In this document: positions 22,768 through 30,870 of the stretch, in pieces
How positions within the stretch are numbered: position 1 is the first letter of the stretch
Layout: each line of letters opens with the position of its first letter
NCBI RefSeq assembly: GCF_004138295.1
Contig: NZ_SCFM01000034.1
Location: 1 to 54,500 of the forward strand
DNA: 54,500 bases
Direction: 5' to 3'
Origin: Ectobacillus funiculus
GTDB lineage: Bacteria; Bacillota; Bacilli; Bacillales; Bacillaceae_G
The notes under the pieces: model-generated
What the model saw: the letters and a program-made list of their open reading frames with translations, nothing else
What the model was told of the DNA's origin: nothing
Databases searched by the model: none
Program-made: the position numbers and the translations under genes

Positions 22768-24593
22768 TGTACAGAATGATGATACAACTAAAAAATATTA
22801 AGCTGACAAACAAACTCATTATTACGTATATTCTTTTAACGATTATCCCGATGACTCTCTTAGGCTATATAGCGTATTCCCAATATACAAAATCTATTGA
22901 AGAGGAAGTAGGAAGATATGTTCCTAAGCTGCTTAAGCAGGCCAATCAAAATATTGAAAATGAAATGAGTAAACTAGAGGACTTGCCGGATTTGCTATAC
23001 AGCTCAAGCGATATTATGACTGTGCTGAGAGATAGTGGATACCAGAGTCAATCTGAACTGCTGCAGGATCAATTTGTAGTAAAAAATTTTCTGGCAAGAA
23101 CGTACCTGAATAACAACTCGGAAATATTAGGAGCATTCCTTCTATCCAAAAATCGTTTATTTGCCAGCTCGCGTGTTGCATATAGCGGCTTTCATCTAAC
23201 GGAAAATCCATTTCCTTATGGGGAAGATTTTGATTTAGAAGGCAACATGCAAATTCTTCCGCCAAATGGAGTCGATTTAACATTTGAAGGACATCCGCCT
23301 TATTTGCTGCTTATGAAACAGGTTACAGATTTTGATAATCGAAAAACGCTCGGAACGTTATTTCTCGCAGTGAAGGTAACATTTATTGAAAAAATTTTAA
23401 AGGACTTAGATGAACAAAACAACGCGGTGATGTGGCTGATGAATGAGCATGGACAAGTGATTTATCATACGGATGCATCTAAAATCGGTACGGTGCTGGA
23501 GGAGACCGATGAGTATCCTCTATTAAACGGAAGCTTTCGCACAACGCTGCATGGGAAACGGACACTGATTAGTGTGAGTGAATCGAAGACGCATCATTGG
23601 GTTCTTGTTCACCAAATCCCGTTGAAATATTTAACTGGAAAAATAGATCTTGTGCGTAATGCAATCATCCTCATTTTTATCATACTTGCTGTTGTTACAG
23701 TTGTGATATCCATTTTTCTTGCTTGGACTGTGACAAGACCCATTCATACGCTGAGCCGATTAATGAAGCAGGTGGAGAGTGGAAACTTTCAGGTCGATAT
23801 TCCAATTCAATCACAGGACGAAGTCGGGATGTTGGCACGCAGCTTTCATTCGATGATCACAAAAATCCGTGAATTGATTCAAAAGAATTATCATATTGAG
23901 CTGCGGCAAAAGAATGCTGAGCTATATGCTCTGCAATCCCAGATTAATCCACATTTTATGTACAATACATTGGAAACGATCAGCATGGCGGTAGAAGACG
24001 GGGAATCGGAAATGGTTGTAGATATGGTAACGCTGCTTGGGAGAATGCTTCGTTTTTCGCTGGGCAATAAAGACCGGATTTTACCGATTTCAGAAGAGCT
24101 TCTTCATATTAAGGACTACCTGCGTATTCAAAAGTTTAGGTTTGAGGAGCGCCTGTCCTTTCAAATTCGTGAGAACGTCGACAGTGCGTCTTATTACACA
24201 CCAAAGTTTGTCCTTCAGCCTGTTGTGGAGAATGCCATTAAATATGGGTTGGAAAAACGGAGGGGGATTTTTATTGAAATTGACGTTCAGCAGGAGGAAC
24301 AGGATATTGTGCTGATGGTTCGGGATAACGGGCCAGGTATTACAACTGAAACATTAGAGCGATTACACATGCTCCTGCACTCAGATCCAATGACCGGACG
24401 CGATTCAGGGTTTGGCATTATCAATGTTCACGCTAGAGTTGCCATGATGTTCGGAGACTCGTATGGACTGCAAATTCATAGTGTGGAGGGGCAAGGAACA
24501 GAGGTTATCATTCGGATTCCGATGATTGCACAGAAAGAAGCAGCACAGTTTTTGAACGGAGGAGACATGAGAGAAGACAATGGACATCATTAA
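22767..24593 (+). CDS. Sensor histidine kinase, YesM/LytS type
   Basis: 608 residues. Membrane helix about 14-35 (LIITYILLTIIPMTLLGYIA), a large extracellular sensor region, second helix about 292-315, HAMP, then the His_kinase motif QINPHFMYNTLE with the phosphorylated His, and HATPase boxes (QPVVENAIKYG, DNGPGI, GFGIINVHARV). It belongs to the class that regulates sugar-utilisation genes with an AraC-type partner. Translationally coupled on both sides: 1-nt overlap with the binding lipoprotein and 14-nt overlap with the regulator. Likely input: sugar-loaded lipoprotein. Confidence 0.9.
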   Translation: MYRMMIQLKNIKLTNKLIITYILLTIIPMTLLGYIAYSQYTKSIEEEVGRYVPKLLKQANQNIENEMSKLEDLPDLLYSSSDIMTVLRDSGYQSQSELLQDQFVVKNFLARTYLNNNSEILGAFLLSKNRLFASSRVAYSGFHLTENPFPYGEDFDLEGNMQILPPNGVDLTFEGHPPYLLLMKQVTDFDNRKTLGTLFLAVKVTFIEKILKDLDEQNNAVMWLMNEHGQVIYHTDASKIGTVLEETDEYPLLNGSFRTTLHGKRTLISVSESKTHHWVLVHQIPLKYLTGKIDLVRNAIILIFIILAVVTVVISIFLAWTVTRPIHTLSRLMKQVESGNFQVDIPIQSQDEVGMLARSFHSMITKIRELIQKNYHIELRQKNAELYALQSQINPHFMYNTLETISMAVEDGESEMVVDMVTLLGRMLRFSLGNKDRILPISEELLHIKDYLRIQKFRFEERLSFQIRENVDSASYYTPKFVLQPVVENAIKYGLEKRRGIFIEIDVQQEEQDIVLMVRDNGPGITTETLERLHMLLHSDPMTGRDSGFGIINVHARVAMMFGDSYGLQIHSVEGQGTEVIIRIPMIAQKEAAQFLNGGDMREDNGHH

Positions 24594-26187
24594 AACGATT
24601 ATTGTAGATGATGAGGTGCGAATCCGCAGAGGAATTGAACGACTTGTTCGCTCCTGTGGAGAGGAATGGGAGATTGTGGGGATGTTTGCTGATGGAAAAG
24701 AAGCATATGAAGCGATGATGCAGGAAAATCAATCATTTGATTTGTTAATTACGGATGTGCGGATGCCTGAAATGGACGGCTTAACTTTAGTAAAGGAGCT
24801 TAAAAAGACGCATTCCTTTTCCTCTTTGATTGTGAGCGGATTTGATGATTTTCAATATTTACAAACTGCCCTGCGGGAAGGGGCGATGAACTATATTTTA
24901 AAGCCAATTGATCGAGAGAAGTTTCGGGAACAAATAGAGGAGGTAAAGGAGAGGATTATCAAGCAGCGCAGTGAACAGAAGGAAGTACAGGAAAAAGAGC
25001 TGCAATTGACATATACCAAACAAGTTCAGCTGCTAAGCGAGGTCACATGGAATCATGATACGGATGTATCCTTATTAAACTGGACACGTGAATTTCCAAA
25101 GGGGACATATCGGCTTATATATGTGAGCACTGATCAGAAGCTATCAAAAACAAAGAGTGAAGAATGGGAGGCTTGGAGGGCTGCTATTGAAAAGCTAATA
25201 ACAGAATTGTTCGGGAGGGAATGGCAAGACGGCCATAGAAGGTATTGGTGGTGGAGAGGGACAAAGCTAAGCTTTTGGTTATTGCTGCTTGATGAAGAAC
25301 AAGTGGTGAGTTCCACAGAAACGAAGCAAACTCTACAGCAGCTTAAGCAATCGATCCAGCGTCTTACCCCTTTTACCGTTTCGGTGGCATTTGGCAATGA
25401 GTTTAAGGATGTATCCTTTCTACCTAGTATAAGAGACCAATTACTATCCCTATTACAGTTTCGTATGATTCAAGGGGGAAATCAAATTTTTCAGCTGGAT
25501 TCTATGCAAGACGTGACAGATGAGGCACCTAGGGGAATTTCAACTGCTATTTATAAAAGCACACATCAAATTCTACATGCGTTAGAACAGAAACCAGGCG
25601 AAGAGACGGAGAAGGCGTTACAGCTGTTTTTTCATGAAATCCAATCCCTATCATTGCCTGCTGCTCTCCAAGAGGCTGTGCATTACTTATGCATCCGCAT
25701 CATAAATAGATGGATGGAGCACCAAGGATTTAAGGAAGATCCACATGTGTTTACTGAGGCGCTGCAGCTTACACAGCATGCTGGAGATTTTGCTCAATTA
25801 AAGGATGGTGTGAAGCACTGGGTGTTGCGTATGAAAAATAAAATGCTCATACATCATGATTCCAATCCTATGCAGCAAGCAAAGGAATTTATCCAGGATC
25901 ATCTAGGCGAGAATATTACCATCAAGAGAATTGCCGATCATGTGTATATGAACCCTACGTATTTTTGTGAATCCTTTAAAAAGCAAACAGGCGAAACTGT
26001 TTTAGATTATGTCATCAGAAACCGTCTGGAGAAAGCGAAGAAATTATTAAAAATGACAGATCTTAAGGTGTATGATATTTCCGCAGAGGTCGGGTATCAG
26101 GATACAAAATATTTTAGCCGCTTGTTTAAAGAGTGGATTGGTCAATCTCCTTCTCAGTATCGGGAGCACTATGTAAATCGGGAATAG
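24580..26187 (+). CDS. Response regulator with AraC output domain, YesN type
   Basis: 535 residues. Receiver domain 1-125 with acidic pocket IIVDDEVRIRRG, phosphoacceptor Asp in LLITDVRMPEMDG and the Lys in NYILKPID. A middle region of about 280 residues with coiled-coil start follows. The C-terminal AraC double HTH has KEFIQDHLGENITIKRIADHVYMNPTYFCESFKK and KAKKLLKMTDLKVYDISAEVGYQDTKYFSRLFK. Partner of the preceding kinase. Probable targets are rhamnose genes in this region; no binding site can be named from the sequence alone. Confidence 0.9.
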   Translation: MDIIKTIIVDDEVRIRRGIERLVRSCGEEWEIVGMFADGKEAYEAMMQENQSFDLLITDVRMPEMDGLTLVKELKKTHSFSSLIVSGFDDFQYLQTALREGAMNYILKPIDREKFREQIEEVKERIIKQRSEQKEVQEKELQLTYTKQVQLLSEVTWNHDTDVSLLNWTREFPKGTYRLIYVSTDQKLSKTKSEEWEAWRAAIEKLITELFGREWQDGHRRYWWWRGTKLSFWLLLLDEEQVVSSTETKQTLQQLKQSIQRLTPFTVSVAFGNEFKDVSFLPSIRDQLLSLLQFRMIQGGNQIFQLDSMQDVTDEAPRGISTAIYKSTHQILHALEQKPGEETEKALQLFFHEIQSLSLPAALQEAVHYLCIRIINRWMEHQGFKEDPHVFTEALQLTQHAGDFAQLKDGVKHWVLRMKNKMLIHHDSNPMQQAKEFIQDHLGENITIKRIADHVYMNPTYFCESFKKQTGETVLDYVIRNRLEKAKKLLKMTDLKVYDISAEVGYQDTKYFSRLFKEWIGQSPSQYREHYVNRE

Positions 26188-26191
26188 CTAG

Positions 26192-26226
26192 AACAACCCC
26201 AATCAAGGAGTGATTGGGCTTGTTGC
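26192..26226. terminator. Terminator between the yesN-type gene and the rhaD relic
   Basis: CCCAATCA / TGATTGGG stem, extended by AACAA/TTGTT, with an AGGAG loop. It serves the converging genes. Confidence 0.7.
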
Positions 26227-26230
26227 TGTC

Positions 26231-26483
26231 CTATTCTTCTACAGCTAATACTCCCTCTAATGGTGTTACGCCAAACGCCTTTGCCAAATCCGACAATTGC
26301 TGATCTGTAATGACTTGTTTCACGCCGCCTTGATGAGAGCTAATGAGCATATAAATTTGCGCTGCTTTTTCCGCTGTTTCTCTCGTCCCAGCCAAAGCGC
26401 CACATATTGTATGTTGTATCCATCATCTCGTGAAGAAAAGGAGCGTTTAATATGCCGTTTTTTGCAATGGTTTCATTTCTCAT
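26231..26483 (-). pseudogene. rhaD: Deleted rhamnulose-1-phosphate aldolase (rhaD relic)
   Basis: The minus frame starts with ATG 26483 behind TTGGAGG and reads 33 codons ending MWRFGWDERNSG, the exact N-terminal landmark of RhaD. In the next frame the sequence continues AEKAAQIYMLISS, GGVKQVITDQQLSDL, AKAFGVTPLEGVLAVEE and a stop, the C-terminal landmark of the same enzyme. About 190 internal codons, with the zinc ligands, are missing, and the join is out of frame. A 13/14 copy of the RhaR-type box survives upstream. The bifunctional RhaEW replaces its function. Confidence 0.85.
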
Positions 26484-26558
26484 TGTTAGGAGCCTCCAAT
26501 TTTATGCTTAATAGCAATGGTTGTTTTGCTTCCTGTCTTGCAGACTAACAATCACCTG

Positions 26559-26572
26559 TTTGTTTATTTTTG
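26559..26572 (-). promoter_or_regulatory. RhaR-type box upstream of the rhaD relic
   Basis: CAAAAATAAACAAA on the minus strand, 13 of 14 identical to the boxes at rhaEW, 76 bp before the rhaD relic start. Confidence 0.55.
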
Positions 26573-26636
26573 TATTTGGTGAATTATTTCTTGTTATCTC
26601 TTAGGAAAGACGGAATAAAGAGTGTTCGACACCTGC

Positions 26637-26665
26637 TTTACACTTGAAGAGAGTATAATATCTCC
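26637..26665 (+). repeat. Repeat family A, terminal fragment
   Basis: TTTAC-ACTTGAAGAGAGTATAA resembles the left end only. Low certainty because it is short. Confidence 0.4.
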
Positions 26666-26752
26666 TTGTTTTACAATCAGAAATATCCCGCAAAGAATTT
26701 TTCTTCCCATCATTCCTCTGTAATTAGCTAAGAAGAAAAAAGGAAAAAAAGA

Positions 26753-26829
26753 ATGGATCGTTTTTTTTTCTGCTTATGTTGATAGTGTTAGTTTTGGGGA
26801 TTTTGTTTGTACTGGATGTGTCTCTTTAA
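26753..26829 (+). pseudogene. Frameshifted tiny membrane peptide at a nine-T tract
   Basis: AAAAAAGG precedes ATG 26753. The frame MDRFFFCLC stops at 26780, but one extra base in the T9 run (26761-26769) would continue as LLMLIVLVLGILFVLDVSL, a perfect membrane helix with a stop. It may be a sequencing or replication slip in a real 25-residue peptide, a phase-variable gene, or chance. Confidence 0.3.
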
Positions 26830-26874
26830 GTCTAAGATGGAAACAAATAATCAAAAGAAGTATTTCATCTACGC

Positions 26875-26932
26875 TAAAAAGCGGGAGGATGCAAACGGTG
26901 AGCATTTACCTTTTGGGTTCTCTCGCTTTTTG
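26875..26932 (+). terminator. Terminator-like hairpin
   Basis: AAAAAGCGGGAG pairs with CTCTCGCTTTTT across a long loop; a T run follows. Confidence 0.55.
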
Positions 26933-26971
26933 TTACACTGTAAGTATAAATTTTTAACTGGAAGCTAATGA
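26932..26971 (+). repeat. Repeat family A, left-end fragment
   Basis: GTTAC-ACTGTAAGTATAAAT, then TTTTAACTGGAAGCTAAT. Truncated where the MFS relic begins. Confidence 0.6.
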
Positions 26972-27701
26972 ATCGTTGGTTTATGTATTATGGCTGTTTC
27001 ATCCGCCGGATATTATTAGTGCGGCAGTGTATTTTTTTAGCTGCTTCTGCGTATTTTGTACGGTGTGGTTTTTTACTTGACGAGTACAATCTTTTCCGAC
27101 GATGGCCTCTTACACACTTCCTGTACACCGAATAGGGGATGGGATGGGATATTTTGGATTTTCTTCCTCCCTCGCAATGTCGACTGGTTCAGTGGCCAGG
27201 TTGTGGCTTCTTTACGAACAAGGCTTTGGAGCACTCATTGCTGCCTCTTTCTTCACTATATTAACTATTTTTTCGCTTGTATTGCTTATTCGTGTCCTAG
27301 CGCCGCAAGCAGCAATGCACTCTCGCAATGTGCAGCCCTCCAGTAAAGAAAACTCGGTGATTGGCGAGCCCTGCTCCCCGAGCGAAGACAGAGGCGTAGT
27401 TGCCCTTATACTGTATTCCTAACATTTCCGACTACGTCGAATTCACTTCTAGCTGGAAATTTATACTTTCTTACAGTGTAAACCGAAGCTATTAGTATGA
27501 AAGCGTTTTCTAATGGCTGTGCTTCATGTTTGTCTAGCTGTCACATTTGCCGGGATGATTAGCTTTCTAGCGTTGTTTGGGAACGAAGCGAATATCATGC
27601 ATGCAGCGCTATGCGATGATGTGCCGCACCGCTGCTGGTTCAATGGTGATATTTATCCTTCTATGCCTTGTAATGGGGACGATTTAAGAGAAGATACGTA
27701 A
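26972..27701 (+). pseudogene. MFS transporter relic interrupted by a family A repeat
   Basis: One frame gives TLPVHRIGDGMGYFGFSSSL and AMSTGSVARLWLLYEQGFGA (helix 5-6 region of a 12-helix drug/sugar MFS), up to NVQPSSK. It then enters a repeat at 27343-27482 and resumes in the same frame with RFLMAVLHVCLAVTFAGMIS and FLALFGNEANI (helix 7). In-frame TGA codons occur near 27078 and 27498. N- and C-terminal parts are absent or scrambled (after about 27600). The repeat sits in what was the central loop. Confidence 0.75.
27343..27482 (-). repeat. Repeat family A, full copy inserted in an MFS relic
   Basis: Complete element in inverted orientation, flanked by GTAAA (27343-27347) and GTAAA (27478-27482), i.e. 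TTTAC on the element strand. Element plus one GTAAA is 135 bp, so the host frame is unchanged. Best evidence in the window for movement of the family. Confidence 0.92.
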
Positions 27702-27776
27702 AAGAAAGGAGAAGACATCTGCGATTCCGATGTAGTGTACGTGGCTAGAGACGAAAATATAGAGAGGGGAAGACAA

Positions 27777-29219
27777 ATGAGTGGGATATCTGAAGAGTCA
27801 TCTTTAGAGTTTAAGCGGGCGCCTATTGTTGCGCTGCTTCTTACGGGTGGCTTTGTTACCATTTTAAATCAAACGCTGCTTATTACCGCTTTGCCGTCAA
27901 TTATGCGGGAGTTTCATATATCGGCAAGCACGGTGCAGTGGATTACAACCGGGTTTATGCTGACAAATGGGGTCATGATTCCTATTACTGCGTTTTTACT
28001 ACGAAGATTTACAACGAGGCAGCTATTTTTTGCAGCAATGAGTATATTTTCAATAGGAGCTTTGATCGCTGGAACAGCGAACATGTTTCCTGTGCTATTG
28101 CTGGGAAGAATTGTGCAGGCGTGCGGTGCAGGTATTATGATGCCGCTCATGCAAACAGTGTTTCTAACAATTTTCCCACGGGAAAAACGGGGTGCAGCGA
28201 TGGGGATGGTTGGTCTCGTCATTTCCTTTGCACCTGCTATCGGTCCAACATTTGCTGGTTGGTTGGTAGACCAGTATTCCTGGCGTATCCTCTTTTTTAT
28301 CGTACTTCCGATTGCGCTTCTTGATCTTGTATTTGCCTTTTTTTATTTGAAAAATGTGACAAAACGAACATTTCCGAAAATCGATGTCCTGTCTATTGTT
28401 CTATCTTCACTTGGCTTTGGTGGTGTGCTTTATGGGTTTAGCAGCGCTGGTGCGAGCGGCTGGTCAAGTGCGGAGGTTGAGTTGTCTTTGATAATTGGCG
28501 GCGCAACCTTAATTTGTTTTATATGGCGTCAGCTAAGGCTGGAGGAGCCGATGCTTGAGTTTCTCGTATTTCAATACGGAATTTTTAAGTTAACGACGAT
28601 GATTAACGTCATTGCCTTTTCATCGGCGATTGGGGCCGAAATGCTGCTGCCGATTTATATGCAAAGCACGCGCGGTACGTCCGCGTTTGAATCCGGATTG
28701 TTACTGTTGCCGGGTGCGATTGCAATGGGAATTATGTCGCCGATTGCTGGGCGGATATTTGATACATACGGTGCGCGCCCGCTTGCGACAATCGGAATGA
28801 GCATTGTCGTGGTGACAACAATCCCGCTGTGGCTTTTATCAGCACACACTTCTTTTATTTTCATATGCGTGATGTATACGGTGCGGATGGCCGGTGTTTC
28901 GATGCTGCTTATGCCCGTAAATACAGCGGGATTAAATGAGCTGCCACTGCATTTGCTGCCGCATGGAACGGCGATGACAAACACGATGCGTCAGGTTGGA
29001 GCATCCATTGGAACGGCTCTCCTCGTTACAATTATGACGAATGGTGCGGCACATGCGGAAGGGAAAACAATGAATGAGGCACTTGTCCATGGCATCAATC
29101 TTGCTTTTCTTGTGTGCGAAGCGTTTGCGGTTCTTGGGTTAGGATTGTCGTTTTATATTAAGCGTGCGCAGTCGAAAAAGCAACCTGCTGAAACAGCTAG
29201 TGTAAAAGGAGCAGGGTGA
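27777..29219 (+). CDS. DHA2-family multidrug MFS transporter (14 helices)
   Basis: 480 residues. DHA2 (EmrB/QacA) features: ILNQTLLITALPSIMREF (helix 1), VQWITTGFMLTNGVMIPI (motif D1 region), LLGRIVQACGAGIMMPLM (motif B), REKRGAAMGMVG and GPTFAGWLVDQYSWRILFF (motif C). About 14 hydrophobic segments. It exports drugs or cationic compounds using the proton gradient. Start chosen at ATG 27777 behind AGAGAGGGGA; a GTG at 27735 is open but lacks a ribosome site. It follows the relic of a different MFS gene and has no local regulator. Confidence 0.88.
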   Translation: MSGISEESSLEFKRAPIVALLLTGGFVTILNQTLLITALPSIMREFHISASTVQWITTGFMLTNGVMIPITAFLLRRFTTRQLFFAAMSIFSIGALIAGTANMFPVLLLGRIVQACGAGIMMPLMQTVFLTIFPREKRGAAMGMVGLVISFAPAIGPTFAGWLVDQYSWRILFFIVLPIALLDLVFAFFYLKNVTKRTFPKIDVLSIVLSSLGFGGVLYGFSSAGASGWSSAEVELSLIIGGATLICFIWRQLRLEEPMLEFLVFQYGIFKLTTMINVIAFSSAIGAEMLLPIYMQSTRGTSAFESGLLLLPGAIAMGIMSPIAGRIFDTYGARPLATIGMSIVVVTTIPLWLLSAHTSFIFICVMYTVRMAGVSMLLMPVNTAGLNELPLHLLPHGTAMTNTMRQVGASIGTALLVTIMTNGAAHAEGKTMNEALVHGINLAFLVCEAFAVLGLGLSFYIKRAQSKKQPAETASVKGAG

Positions 29220-29413
29220 CAGTCCTATTCTTGGATATTCTAGAAAACTATAATTATGGTTCGAACATAGAAGGTTGGGGACTGTCCTCCCTAATCTTTC
29301 TCCAAATTTTGTGTACATTGGTTATTTAAGCTGTTTGGAACTGGGATATACCAGGATAAGATATAGAGGTGCACAATAGCTTCATATATCAACTATGGAA
29401 AAGAGGGATATGG
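29220..29413 (+). other. Gene-free stretch
   Basis: Between the DHA2 pump and the SDR gene. GACAGTCC (29218-29225) and GGACTGTC (29279-29286) could pair across a 53-nt loop, the only notable structure. No repeat copy. Confidence 0.3.
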
Positions 29414-30163
29414 ATGAAACTGTCAGGAAATACAATCCTTATTACAGGTGGCGCATCAGGAATTGGCCTCGCTTTTGCAGAGCGTTTTCTCAAAGCGGGA
29501 AGCAAGGTCATTGTCTGCGGAAGAAGGGAAAGAAAGCTGCAAGAAGCAACAGAAAAGTTCCCTGAACTCATTACTCGTGTGTGTGATGTAACGATTGAAG
29601 CTGAACGTGTGGCTTTATTCGAATGGGTAACAAGCCAGTATCCTGAATTGAACGTAGTTGTGAATAATGCTGGGATTCAGCAGCGATATAATATACTAGA
29701 AGCGAATGCGAAAGAGGACTGGAGCTATTTCAGCAAGGAGATTACCGCAAATGTGGAGGCCCCCATTCATCTTGCTATGTTGTTTGCCCCATACTTTGCA
29801 AACAAAGAAGATGCGGCCATTATTAATGTCACATCTGGTTTGGCATTTACTCCGATGGCGATTGCGCCCATTTATTCGGCTACTAAGGCGGCGCTGCACT
29901 CATTTTCCATGAGCTTGCGCTATCAGCTTTCAAGTACATCAGTCAAGGTGATTGAAGTGGCCCCTCCTGCGGTAAATACAGATTTAGGCGGGGTAGGCTT
30001 ACATACGTTCGGAGTTCCTGTAGATGAATTTGCTGATGGCATTTTTAAAGGACTAGAGGAAGGAAAGAATGAAATTGGTTATGGTACATCTGAAAAAGCG
30101 ATGCGTATGTCGCGGGAAGAAATTGATGAAGCTGTCAAGAATATTTACAATCGGGTAAGATAA
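29414..30163 (+). CDS. Short-chain dehydrogenase, DltE-like
   Basis: 249 residues. Classical SDR: ILITGGASGIGLAFAERFL cofactor loop, RRERKL (basic, NADP-type preference possible), VVNNAGIQQRYN, catalytic Ser in INVTSGLAFTP and YSATKAALH (Tyr/Lys). C-terminal PPAVNTDLGG. Similar proteins are annotated DltE, an oxidoreductase of unknown substrate linked by name only to lipoteichoic acid D-alanylation; no dlt genes are here. ATG 29414 follows AAGAGGG. Monocistronic, with its own terminator. Confidence 0.85.
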   Translation: MKLSGNTILITGGASGIGLAFAERFLKAGSKVIVCGRRERKLQEATEKFPELITRVCDVTIEAERVALFEWVTSQYPELNVVVNNAGIQQRYNILEANAKEDWSYFSKEITANVEAPIHLAMLFAPYFANKEDAAIINVTSGLAFTPMAIAPIYSATKAALHSFSMSLRYQLSSTSVKVIEVAPPAVNTDLGGVGLHTFGVPVDEFADGIFKGLEEGKNEIGYGTSEKAMRMSREEIDEAVKNIYNRVR

Positions 30164-30173
30164 GGAACATACT

Positions 30174-30216
30174 AAAGGGGCAGGCTTGCATATTTAGGAC
30201 CAGCCCCTTTTTGTTT
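30174..30216 (+). terminator. SDR terminator
   Basis: AAAGGGGC ... GCCCCTTT stem with TTTTTG; it also serves the converging cwlJ-type gene. Confidence 0.8.
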
Positions 30217-30269
30217 TAAATAACAACATTAGATTCATGGTTTTACTGCTGATTTTTGCTTACCATTCC

Positions 30270-30698
30270 CTAATAGGTGTTATACACATTTTGACAGGTT
30301 GCAGCTGTTGGTTCATAAAAGCAATGCTTTTTAAAACGTCCTACAAGAGGCTGGTCATACCACTGGCTTGGACAAGAGCCTGGTGGCCGAAAATACCATA
30401 AACTAAATTTTGCAGGCCAGTGTTTCTGCCCATTAATGACTTGCCGGGCTAAGCGTTTTTCACTCTCTCTTGCCCGTTGGTAGAAGTAACCGTGCTGAAC
30501 GGCTTCAAATGCATGCTCCTGATAGATCATTTGCGGAATGGTACGAAGCCCTTTAAAGTCAGAACAGTTTGCCCGAATGCGGTTGATTCCTACGTTTCCA
30601 ACAAGCAGCATGCCGGTGTTGCCTTCTCCTTCAGCTTCTGCTCTTAGTAATCTTGCTAAGAGATCAACATGTGCTTCTGTAGCACTGACAACTCCCAT
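30270..30698 (-). CDS. cwlJ: Spore cortex-lytic cell wall hydrolase, CwlJ type
   Basis: 142 residues. SleB/CwlJ hydrolase_2 domain without a signal peptide or peptidoglycan-binding repeat, which is the CwlJ form (SleB is longer and secreted). Landmarks: LLARLLRAEAEGEGNTGMLLVGNVGINRI with the catalytic Glu, then QMIYQEHAFEAVQHGYFYQRA, WYFRPPGSCPSQW and HCFYEPTA. CwlJ sits in the spore coat and cleaves cortex during calcium-dipicolinate germination. GGAGGTGAG ribosome site before ATG 30698. In B. subtilis cwlJ is followed by gerQ; here it is divergent from a GerPA/GerPF-like gene, so this may be a second (cwlJ2) copy. Confidence 0.9.
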   Translation of the reverse strand: MGVVSATEAHVDLLARLLRAEAEGEGNTGMLLVGNVGINRIRANCSDFKGLRTIPQMIYQEHAFEAVQHGYFYQRARESEKRLARQVINGQKHWPAKFSLWYFRPPGSCPSQWYDQPLVGRFKKHCFYEPTAATCQNVYNTY

Positions 30699-30870
30699 AA
30701 TCTCACCTCCGTTATGTGTGCACCTCGGTTATATGTATGCCTCTTTTAGGTAGTACAATGACCGTTGCCGCTATTCTTATGAAAAGTAAAATGCCTCTAT
30801 TTGTTAACCCTTTTCTTGTACATGCATACATTATTGTACAAGTCTGATTACGTGGAAGGAGGCTTACTCC

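Noticed and set aside
26297-26548. 83-codon rightward frame opposite the rhaD relic
   Set aside because: It is antisense to clear rhaD landmarks and has no ribosome site.
27498-27511. TGAAAGCGTTTTCT, a very good cre match before the DHA2 pump
   Set aside because: It is codons of the MFS relic, 266 bp before the pump start with no promoter between, so it is probably chance.
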